Shown here: piece after piece, positions 16,733 to 22,044 of the stretch
How positions within the stretch are numbered: position 1 is the first letter of the stretch
Layout: every line of letters starts with the position of its first letter
Assembly (NCBI GenBank): GCA_045627805.1
Contig: JAZQOJ010000012.1
Location: 1-22,044, forward strand
Reading direction: 5' to 3'
Source of the DNA: UBA1756 sp045627805
GTDB taxonomy: Bacteria > Bacteroidota > Bacteroidia > Bacteroidales > WCHB1-69
Length of the DNA stretch: 22,044 nt
Notes under the pieces: generated by a model
Told to the model about the DNA's origin: nothing
Database searches by the model: none
Seen by the model: only the letters and a program-made list of their open reading frames with translations
Position numbers and translations under genes: made by a program

Positions 16733-16733
16733 A
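16726..16733 (-). promoter_or_regulatory. Bacteroidota -7 promoter element for the proline-rich protein operon
   Basis: On the minus strand TAATTTTG fits TAnnTTTG, about 57 nt before the ATG at 16668. Most of it is the right half of the 16714-16732 palindrome. Confidence 0.45.
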
Positions 16734-16762
16734 CAATATTTTTTTCAAATAATATATCCCAA

Positions 16763-17365
16763 ATGTTCATAGAAAATAAAGTAAATAGGAGTATCAACCG
16801 CGGTTGGATTGAAGTGGTATGTGGCTCTATGTTTTCAGGAAAAACGGAGGAATTGTTGCGCCGAATCCGTCGCGCTAACTTCGCTCACCAGAAAATCGAA
16901 CTCTTCAAGCCCGCCATTGATGTCCGCTACGATGAACAGGAAGTGGTTTCGCACGACTCTAATTCGATGCTCTCAACTCCCGTTCACAATTCGGCCGAAA
17001 TCCTGATTTATGTGAACATCAATGAAGTGGAAGTGGTGGGCATCGACGAGGTGCAGTTCTTTGATGAAGGCATTGTGGATGTTTGCAACAAGTTGGCTAA
17101 CAGTGGAATACGCGTTATTGTGGCGGGATTGGATATGGATTATTTGGGAAATCCGTTTGGCAGTGTGCCGCAGTTGCTGGCGGTGGCCGAGTACGTTACG
17201 AAAACGCACGCTATCTGCGTGAAGTGCGGCGTGCCAGCGCAATATTCTCACCGCCTTGTCGCCAATTCGCACCAAGTGCTTCTGGGCGAGAAGGATAGCT
17301 ACGAGCCGCTTTGCCGCCATTGCTTCAACGAAGCACGCGAGCAAGAATCCAAGGAAAATGCGTAA
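16763..17365 (+). CDS. tdk: Thymidine kinase (type II)
   Basis: Phosphorylates thymidine to dTMP with ATP in pyrimidine salvage in the cytoplasm. The 200-residue protein has the type II pattern: P-loop GSMFSGKT (21-28), Walker B with the catalytic-type acidic pair DEVQFF (95-100), lasso-type segment RVIVAGLDMDYLGNPFG (117-133), and four zinc-binding cysteines as CVKC (152, 155) and CRHC (184, 187). The frame runs upstream to 16337, but that part crosses the promoter region and is antisense to the neighbouring gene; the ATG at 16763 gives the usual family length. It is transcribed divergently from the proline-rich protein operon. Confidence 0.96.
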   Translation: MFIENKVNRSINRGWIEVVCGSMFSGKTEELLRRIRRANFAHQKIELFKPAIDVRYDEQEVVSHDSNSMLSTPVHNSAEILIYVNINEVEVVGIDEVQFFDEGIVDVCNKLANSGIRVIVAGLDMDYLGNPFGSVPQLLAVAEYVTKTHAICVKCGVPAQYSHRLVANSHQVLLGEKDSYEPLCRHCFNEAREQESKENA

Positions 17366-17410
17366 AATATTTTTTTGCAGAGATTTACATATTTTTTAAA
17401 ATATTTTGCG
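17361..17410. other. A/T-rich inverted repeat over the tdk stop
   Basis: CGTAAAATATTTT (17361-17373) and AAAATATTTTGCG (17398-17410) pair over 13 positions with one G-T wobble and a 24-nt spacer. It includes the tdk stop codon and ends right at the next promoter element. It could end tdk transcripts weakly or be part of the next promoter. Confidence 0.35.
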
Positions 17411-17418
17411 TAATTTTG
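17411..17418 (+). promoter_or_regulatory. Bacteroidota -7 promoter element for the mini-lipoprotein pair
   Basis: TAATTTTG fits TAnnTTTG and lies 35 nt before the ATG at 17453. No -33 TTTG at the expected spacing. Confidence 0.5.
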
Positions 17419-17452
17419 CAGCCAATTCGCAATTTATATAAAGCGTTCTATT

Positions 17453-17677
17453 ATGAGAAGATTTTTTGTGGGAATTTCTACCATCTTTTGTGCGGCCATC
17501 CTGTTCGCCGCCTGCGGAAAAGAGTGCGTCTGTACCACTACTCGCACTACTTCCACGATGCACGACGTGTTGACAACCGAAATGGGCAAGATGTCTGAAA
17601 AAGATTGCCAGGCATACAACGGTACCGTTAACGACGGCGTCGGTGTCACCCGTACTATCGTTTGTGAGTTGGATTAG
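17453..17677 (+). CDS. Cysteine-rich mini-lipoprotein 1
   Basis: A 74-residue predicted lipoprotein. The hydrophobic signal (about 4-20, FFVGISTIFCAAILFAA) ends at Cys21 in a relaxed lipobox (FAAC, Phe at -3). The mature part is only about 54 residues and begins CGKECVCT; Cys25, 27, 52 and 71 follow the lipidated Cys21. The same five-cysteine layout, with the CxKECVCT opening and a C-terminal V-x-C/EC end, occurs in the next gene, so they are tandem paralogues. I recognise no family. A membrane-anchored, disulfide- or metal-holding peptide is one possibility; this is inference. Confidence 0.75.
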   Translation: MRRFFVGISTIFCAAILFAACGKECVCTTTRTTSTMHDVLTTEMGKMSEKDCQAYNGTVNDGVGVTRTIVCELD

Positions 17678-17690
17678 TTTACATCACTTG

Positions 17691-17704
17691 AATTATTAAT
17701 AATT
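17691..17704. other. Perfect A/T palindrome between the mini-lipoprotein genes
   Basis: AATTATTAATAATT is self-complementary over 14 nt and lies 14 nt before the second ATG. It could be chance in A/T-rich DNA. Confidence 0.3.
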
Positions 17705-17718
17705 TAAACAATAAGAAA

Positions 17719-17997
17719 ATGAAAAAAGTTTTTTGTATTGGTTTGGCAGTCGCATTCGTCGCTCTGATGGGTGCTTGCAACAAGGAATGTGTTTGCACGA
17801 GAACTTCCACTCCTGTGGAAAATGCCGACACTACCGCTACCGCTGATTCTACCGAGGCAACTCCCAATGTGGATAACAACGAGTTCCACGCTTTGCATAT
17901 CTACGACAAGAAAGAATGCGAATATCTCAACGTTTCCGATACCACTACTTCTCAAATCGTTACGTTGGAGTGCTCGATGGACAAAATTGAAAAATAA
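17719..17997 (+). CDS. Cysteine-rich mini-lipoprotein 2 (paralogue of the preceding gene)
   Basis: A 92-residue predicted lipoprotein with signal core VFCIGLAVAFVALMGA and lipidation Cys20 (MGAC). The mature part opens CNKECVCT, like the upstream paralogue's CGKECVCT, and keeps Cys24, 26, 67 and 85. A threonine/alanine/aspartate-rich insert (about 28-55) accounts for the extra length and looks disordered. The distance between the last two cysteines is 18, against 19 in the paralogue. The gene starts 41 nt after the first, across an A/T-rich palindrome (17691-17704), and is followed by a strong terminator, so both are probably on one transcript. Function unknown. Confidence 0.75.
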   Translation: MKKVFCIGLAVAFVALMGACNKECVCTRTSTPVENADTTATADSTEATPNVDNNEFHALHIYDKKECEYLNVSDTTTSQIVTLECSMDKIEK

Positions 17998-18017
17998 GTT
18001 TGATCACTTAGCGTTTG

Positions 18018-18050
18018 GGCCGTCTTTGCTTCAAAAGATGGCCTTTTTTT
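18018..18050 (+). terminator. Rho-independent terminator after the mini-lipoprotein pair
   Basis: GGCCGTCTTT (18018-18027) pairs with AAAGATGGCC (18034-18043) over 10 positions with one G-U pair and a 6-nt loop, followed by seven T (18044-18050). The T run ends 7 nt before the ATG of the DUF5063 gene. Confidence 0.88.
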
Positions 18051-18057
18051 ATTATTT

Positions 18058-18606
18058 ATGAAAAATATTGAAAATCAAGAAGATATTTTAACCTCAAAGG
18101 AAATTGTCGATATCTTTACCCTGGCTTCCGAATTCTGTATGTTCATCGATAGAATGGATAAGTGCGAGCCAGCCGAGGCATTCGTTTTCCTGCAAAAAAT
18201 ATTGCCCGCCCTCTACCTGAAAGGCGCCCTCTGCCCCGTGGTGGAAGCGGAAGATCTGTCGGCTAATGAACGCTTCGTGACCGAAGAAGAATACGAAACA
18301 CAGCGCTATCAGCTGTCGCAGTATTTCGCCGACCGCGATATGTTCACTACCGTCGATCTCTTTTCCGACAACATCAATTCCGTGCCGATTTCCCTTTCGG
18401 AACTGCTCTGCGACATCTATACCGATCTGAAAGATTTCCTGATTTTGTTCTCAAAAGACAGTCGCGCCGCCAAAGAAAACGCAGTAGCCAATTGCGCCAG
18501 CTATTTTAAAACCGGTTGGGGAATGCGTCTCGTGATGGCGCTGCCTTACGTTCATCTGCTTTGCGAAGGCACTCCCGCCGAAGAAGAAATGTACGGAGAG
18601 CTGTGA
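18058..18606 (+). CDS. DUF5063 domain-containing protein
   Basis: A 182-residue acidic, helical, soluble protein without signal peptide or membrane segment. It matches the uncharacterised DUF5063 family of Bacteroidota: an N-terminal helix ASEFCMFIDRM, then FLQKILPALYLKGALCP (44-60), and a conserved C-terminal YFKTGWGMRLVMALPYVH (148-165). No function is known to me. Its ATG comes 7 nt after a terminator T run and I see no perfect TAnnTTTG in front; TAGCGTTTG at 18009-18017 is one base too long. Expression may depend on terminator read-through. Its end (GEL, stop) runs into a 7-nt repeat array. Confidence 0.85.
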   Translation: MKNIENQEDILTSKEIVDIFTLASEFCMFIDRMDKCEPAEAFVFLQKILPALYLKGALCPVVEAEDLSANERFVTEEEYETQRYQLSQYFADRDMFTTVDLFSDNINSVPISLSELLCDIYTDLKDFLILFSKDSRAAKENAVANCASYFKTGWGMRLVMALPYVHLLCEGTPAEEEMYGEL

Positions 18607-18635
18607 GCTGTGAACTGTGATCTGTGATCAGTGAA
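18601..18635. repeat. Five-unit array of a 7-nt motif (CTGTGAN)
   Basis: Units read CTGTGAG, CTGTGAA, CTGTGAT, CTGTGAT, CAGTGAA. The first overlaps the DUF5063 stop codon. It lies between convergent genes. Confidence 0.75.
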
Positions 18636-18649
18636 CTGAATTGAGAGAA

Positions 18650-18674
18650 AGTCTCAAGTCCTAAGTCTCAAGTC
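18650..18674. repeat. Array of a 7-nt motif (AGTCTCA) at the methyltransferase 3' end
   Basis: Units AGTCTCA, AGTCCTA, AGTCTCA, AGTC. On the minus strand it encodes the last residues (LRLRT) and stop of the methyltransferase gene, so a change in copy number would shift that end. Confidence 0.7.
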
Positions 18675-19859
18675 GGTTGAGCACTCCACTTTCTTCGCTC
18701 GGATGAGGATGTGCTTGTTGCTTCCTAAAGTGGTGGCAATCAGTGTGGTATCGCCTCCGTCGGCCAGTTTCAACTTCTTTCGCAACTCCGCCTCTTTCAT
18801 CGGAAAATTGCGTACTGTGATGTTGGCGCGCCCAATGCCGGCCAACCCGTTTTTGAGTTCGCCTTTGCCCATCCCGAAGACGCTTTCCACTTCGAAAACC
18901 CTGCCGAAAAAGTCGGTGAAAAGTTGCTGCGAAGTGTACAAATGACTGTTGCGCTGCAATTTCTTTAGTCCGAAGCGTGCGGCCAGCTCGTCCATCTTGC
19001 CTGCCTTCATCACGGTGGAATGGGGCTCGTAAAGGTACTTCCCCACACTTTCCGCCATTTCTGCCAATATGGCTTCGCAATTTTGCGTAAAATGTTCTGT
19101 GTGAATTGATTTGCCGAGATTTACGCAATGTATTTCAGGATTCTGCACGGTTTCCGGACGGATGTCTGCCAGCAATTCTTTCACTTCGTTGTCAACTGCC
19201 ACCACGTGAATCTCGCTGATGTGGGGCAACTGGCAGAAAAGTTGGTGCAGGTCGAACATCGGCGACAGCTTGATGAGAATCCGTAAGTCCGGATGGTCTT
19301 TGAATTTTTGTAAAATATTGGGAATAAGCTGAATGATGTTGGGCTCGCAATCTTCCAAAAGAAAAACCTTGTGCCCCTCTTTGCGTCGGGCGGGATCGAG
19401 GAAAAAACAGTCGGCGTTTGTCAGCTCGCTCCAGATTTCCGTGCTGTCGGCGCAGCGAACCTCAATGTTGTCGCAGCCGAGGGCCGTGAAGTTGAACCGT
19501 GCGTTTTTGGCCAGGTTTTCCTGTTTTTCAATAAAGATAACTTTCTGAAAATGAGCAGAAAATGCGGAACTGTCAATGCCCATTCCGCCTGTCAGGTCAG
19601 CCAGCAGGTGTCCCCTAACGAGTTGCGCTTTATACTGGGCTGTCAGTTCCGAAGAGCCCTGTTCCACGGAAAGCGGGGGCGGAAAAATCAAATCGAAATT
19701 GCCATACCACGATGGCAATTTCGATTTGGCTTTCTGCCGTGCCTGAATTTGCAACAGCAGTTCTTTTTTGTCGTATGGCTCGAACCAGTGCGGCTTGGCA
19801 GCCAACTCATACACGTCGTCGCAGAGGTGTCGGCGGATGATGTCGGCGGCGGAGTCCAT
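18654..19859 (-). CDS. SAM-dependent methyltransferase with THUMP-like C-terminal domain
   Basis: A 401-residue class I methyltransferase of the kind annotated in Bacteroidota as THUMP-like domain protein. The N-terminal helical part (1-80) is followed by a Rossmann core with motif I DLTGGMGID (88-96), an acidic motif II end (FIEK, 109-112), ADSTE (137-141) and DPARRKEGHKVF (155-166). The C-terminal THUMP-like domain spans about 315-401 (ANITVRNFPMKEAELRKKL, GGDTTLIATTLGSNKHIL). The likely substrate is RNA, but the target is unknown. Its ATG shares the A of the upstream gene's stop (TAATG), so it is translationally coupled to the DUF349 gene. The 49-codon upstream extension was rejected because it overlaps that gene out of frame. 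The last residues come from a 7-nt repeat array and may not be native to the family. Confidence 0.85.
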   Translation of the reverse strand: MDSAADIIRRHLCDDVYELAAKPHWFEPYDKKELLLQIQARQKAKSKLPSWYGNFDLIFPPPLSVEQGSSELTAQYKAQLVRGHLLADLTGGMGIDSSAFSAHFQKVIFIEKQENLAKNARFNFTALGCDNIEVRCADSTEIWSELTNADCFFLDPARRKEGHKVFLLEDCEPNIIQLIPNILQKFKDHPDLRILIKLSPMFDLHQLFCQLPHISEIHVVAVDNEVKELLADIRPETVQNPEIHCVNLGKSIHTEHFTQNCEAILAEMAESVGKYLYEPHSTVMKAGKMDELAARFGLKKLQRNSHLYTSQQLFTDFFGRVFEVESVFGMGKGELKNGLAGIGRANITVRNFPMKEAELRKKLKLADGGDTTLIATTLGSNKHILIRAKKVECSTDLRLRT

Positions 19860-22042
19860 TATTCGGCCTTGGGTTGGTCCATCATTTTGATTTTGTATTC
19901 CAACTCCTTCACTTCCGCTTTGGCTGCATCGATTTTCTTGGTGAATTCGGCCTTCAGGAAGTCGGCGTTCTTGGAATTCGCAAAGAATCCGAGGTTGTTT
20001 TCCCAAAGTGCGATGTCGTTGCGGAGTTGTTCCAGTTTGTTCACGAGGAAACGTTTCTCCTTGTCGAGCAGGCGGTCTGCGTTCGGGTCGTTGAGTATGT
20101 TGTCGAGACGGTTGCGGTAGTTGTCGTGACGGCGTTCCTGCATACCGATTTTGAGGTCGGCGAAGCGCTGGTCAATGGCCTGACGGTAAGCGGTGTAGAT
20201 GCGGTCTTTCTCGGCTTTCGGAACGAAACCGATTTCGGTCCATTCGCGCTGGAACGCCTTGATGGCATCCAAATTCTCTTGCCTGTCGGTGCCGAACTCG
20301 TGGCTCTGAATGCGCTGAATGAGTTCTTCCTTTTTCTGAAGGTTCTCGGCCTCAATCTCTTTTGCGTGGCTGAAGTAGTGGCTCTTGGCTTCGAAGAACT
20401 TGTCGCAAGCGCCGCGGAAGCGTTTCCAGATGGCTTCGGAATGTTTGCGCGAGGTGGCTCCGATGTTTTTCCACTCCTGTTGCAGGGCGAGGATTTCTTC
20501 GGTAGCGGCCTTCCAGTCGGTGCGCTGCGCGATGGCTTCGGCGCGGATGGCCAGGTCAACTTTCAGATTGTAGTTGTTCTGCTGGTCTTCTCTGATATGG
20601 CCGAAAAACTCTTTCTTCTTGTCGAAGAATTTGTCGAGAGAACCTTTGAAACGGCTCCAGATTTCTTCGTTCACTTTGGGCGGCGCTGCGCCGAGGGTTT
20701 TCCAAACCTTCAGCAACTCAGTGAGTTGGTCGCTGATGGAATTGTATTCTTTCGCGTTTTCAGCGGGCTGTGCAATCACCTCTTCCGCTTTTTCGCAAAG
20801 CACTACTTTTGCGTTGTAGTTGTTCTGCTGCTGAGCGAAAATCTCTTCGTAATGGTCGTGACGGCGTTGGTTGATTTGGTCGGAAGCATTCTTGAAACGT
20901 TCCCAAAGTTCCTCTTTCTTGTCTTCCGGCACCGGTCCGATTTCCTTCCACTCGTTATGCAAATCCTGCAAGTCTTTGAATGACTTGTTGATGGAATCTT
21001 GCAACAGCAGCGATTCTGCGGCCTCGCACAATTTGATTTTCTGCTCGAGGTTTTTCTTCATATCGAGGTCTTTGAGTTCGCGGTTGATGCGCAGGATGTC
21101 AAAGAATTTCTCGACGTGATAATGATAGCTTTGCCATAAGTTGTTGGATTCGCTCTGCGGAACGGGACCAATGGCCTTCCATTTTTCTTGCAGTTCTTTG
21201 AACTTGTCGTTCAATACTTTGAGGTTGCTTTCGTTTTCCACGAGCAGGCGGAGTTCCTCAATGACGGCTTTCTTGGCTTCGAGGTTCTGCTGACGTTCCT
21301 TTTCAATGTTTTCAAGGAATTGTGCCTTGTTGTTTTTCAGTACTTGGTATGCGTTTTCATATTTCGCTTCCAGCGGAGTCACTTCCGGGGCGAAATCGTC
21401 TTTCTGACCGCCTTCCGCAATGAAGGCGTCGAAAGCTTCCTTATGTTGTTTTTTGAATTCCGATGTGATTTTGGAGCGAAGAATGCCGACGCGGTGTTTG
21501 ATCTTGTTGTAGTTGGGGTCGGCGGCAAGGCGGTGGAATTCCTCTACAGCGGCTTCCAAGGTGAGGGCTTCGTATTCGGCTTCGTTCAGGTTCTGGTACA
21601 CAAAGCCGACCTTCACGTAGCTGTCCACCTTCATCTCATAGTAATGGATGCCGGTGCCCTCGTCCACGTAATCCTTGTAGACCTTGCGCACTGCGTCGCG
21701 GCCGGTCTCCTGGCCGATGGCCATGTGGTAGTCATAGCCGCCCTGGGTCTCGCGCTGCATCTTGCAGCCGTCGGCAATGCCAAACCACTCCAGCACAGGG
21801 ATGCGCGGAAGCACCATCTTGTAGTAGCCGTCGCGGAAGGACACGTCGAACTTGGAGAATAACGGCACGATGATGGAGAACAGCAGCAGCACCACGATCA
21901 GCGAGAAGGCGACCACGGAGCTCTTGTTGCGCTTGAAGCGCAGCCAGGCGTCCTTGAAATAGCCAATGGGCTTGGTCTCCAGCTTGGCGTCGTGGATCTT
22001 GGCGTCCTTCTGGGCAAACTGGAACTTATCCGCGGAGATATT
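19859..22042 (-). CDS. DUF349 repeat protein, N-terminally replaced by an OppC-like segment (partial, probable chimera)
   Basis: The reading frame is open from the stop at 19859 to the window edge. From about residue 119 of the frame starting at the GTG codon at 21916, it is a coiled, highly charged soluble protein with five DUF349 repeats. Each is marked by W-K-x-I/L-G and a following ELW/EIW-x-R/S-F (for example EKWKAIGPVP, NEWKEIGPVP, KVWKTLGAAP, QEWKNIGATS, REWTEIGFVP). A final coiled-coil segment includes LDKEKRFLVNKLEQLRNDI. DUF349 proteins are uncharacterised. The family's usual acidic N-terminus is missing; the OppC-like permease N-terminus stands in its place. The gene is coupled to the downstream methyltransferase. 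The DUF349 part (19859 to about 21562) is a sound annotation, the fusion is doubtful. Confidence 0.75.
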   Translation of the reverse strand, partial: NISADKFQFAQKDAKIHDAKLETKPIGYFKDAWLRFKRNKSSVVAFSLIVVLLLFSIIVPLFSKFDVSFRDGYYKMVLPRIPVLEWFGIADGCKMQRETQGGYDYHMAIGQETGRDAVRKVYKDYVDEGTGIHYYEMKVDSYVKVGFVYQNLNEAEYEALTLEAAVEEFHRLAADPNYNKIKHRVGILRSKITSEFKKQHKEAFDAFIAEGGQKDDFAPEVTPLEAKYENAYQVLKNNKAQFLENIEKERQQNLEAKKAVIEELRLLVENESNLKVLNDKFKELQEKWKAIGPVPQSESNNLWQSYHYHVEKFFDILRINRELKDLDMKKNLEQKIKLCEAAESLLLQDSINKSFKDLQDLHNEWKEIGPVPEDKKEELWERFKNASDQINQRRHDHYEEIFAQQQNNYNAKVVLCEKAEEVIAQPAENAKEYNSISDQLTELLKVWKTLGAAPPKVNEEIWSRFKGSLDKFFDKKKEFFGHIREDQQNNYNLKVDLAIRAEAIAQRTDWKAATEEILALQQEWKNIGATSRKHSEAIWKRFRGACDKFFEAKSHYFSHAKEIEAENLQKKEELIQRIQSHEFGTDRQENLDAIKAFQREWTEIGFVPKAEKDRIYTAYRQAIDQRFADLKIGMQERRHDNYRNRLDNILNDPNADRLLDKEKRFLVNKLEQLRNDIALWENNLGFFANSKNADFLKAEFTKKIDAAKAEVKELEYKIKMMDQPKAE
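21563..22042 (-). other. OppC-like oligopeptide ABC permease N-terminus, foreign block
   Basis: On the minus strand the frame opens NISADKFQFAQKDAKIHDAK, then has YFKDAWLRFKRNKSSVVAFS, a membrane helix (LIVVLLLFSIIVPLF) and DGYYKMVLPR. This matches the N-terminal part of Firmicutes OppC-type permeases (inner-membrane subunit of oligopeptide importers). The permease core is absent; the frame passes into DUF349 sequence at about 21563-21600. By hand count G+C is 39 of 60 at 21661-21720 and 36 of 60 at 21901-21960, against 20 of 60 at 21301-21360 and 24 of 60 at 21421-21480. Glutamate codons change from mostly GAG to mostly GAA near the join. Confidence 0.7.
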
Positions 22043-22044
22043 CG

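Noticed and set aside
16337..16762. 142-codon N-terminal extension of thymidine kinase
   Set aside because: It crosses the divergent promoters and palindrome and is antisense to the proline-rich gene; the ATG at 16763 gives a normal-length enzyme.
18601..18674. Possible CRISPR-like direct repeats
   Set aside because: Units are 7 nt and contiguous with no spacers, so this is a simple tandem array.
19860..20006. 49-codon N-terminal extension of the methyltransferase
   Set aside because: It overlaps the DUF349 coding sequence in another frame; the TAATG coupling at 19859 marks the start.
19874..20983. 369-codon open frame on the plus strand
   Set aside because: Antisense to the DUF349 repeats; phenylalanine/valine-rich shadow of charged coiled sequence.

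Overview
The window looks like a contig from a Bacteroidales-type Bacteroidota genome, probably assembled from a gut or rumen metagenome. The evidence is three-fold. Several genes have the Bacteroidota promoter element TAnnTTTG. Two proteins carry type IX secretion system (T9SS) C-terminal sorting domains, and the T9SS lipoprotein PorW/SprE is encoded. The set of lineage-typical proteins fits too: FISUMP domain, DUF5063, THUMP-like methyltransferase, Bacteroidota-type bactofilin/AtpZ cluster and multi-DUF349 protein. I see no tRNA, rRNA, CRISPR array, transposase or phage gene.

Left part (1-8097, plus strand): the 3' end of a large modular surface protein (MBG-like, SprB-like and HYR-like domains ending in FISUMP) with a strong terminator. 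Two paralogous secreted right-handed beta-helix proteins with T9SS sorting domains follow. Between them lies a shrunken AAA ATPase gene that has lost its nucleotide-binding core but kept its winged-helix end and a palindromic promoter. Two related copies of a mosaic intergenic repeat (about 2177-2411 and 7875-8064) bracket this beta-helix/ATPase module.

Middle (8098-16668, minus strand): a tight five-gene run porW/sprE - bactofilin - atpZ - atpI-like - uvrC (spacings 8, 0 and 2 nt, then a 23 nt overlap). A second run encodes a proline-rich cytoplasmic protein - outer-membrane beta-barrel candidate - LolC/LolE-type permease (spacings 1 and 6 nt). PorW is part of the machine that would export the two beta-helix proteins.

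Right part (16669-22044): thymidine kinase, divergent from the proline-rich gene across a 19-nt palindrome; two tandem paralogous cysteine-rich mini-lipoproteins; a terminator hairpin ending 7 nt before a DUF5063 gene; then, on the minus strand, a DUF349 protein translationally coupled (TAATG) to a THUMP-like methyltransferase. The N-terminal ~118 residues of the DUF349 reading frame, and everything to the window edge, are instead an OppC-type oligopeptide permease of Firmicutes character with higher G+C. The contig end is therefore most likely a chimeric join.

Intergenic arrays of 7-nt units occur at three places (4971-4991, 18601-18635, 18650-18674). The last of these encodes the C-terminal residues of the methyltransferase.
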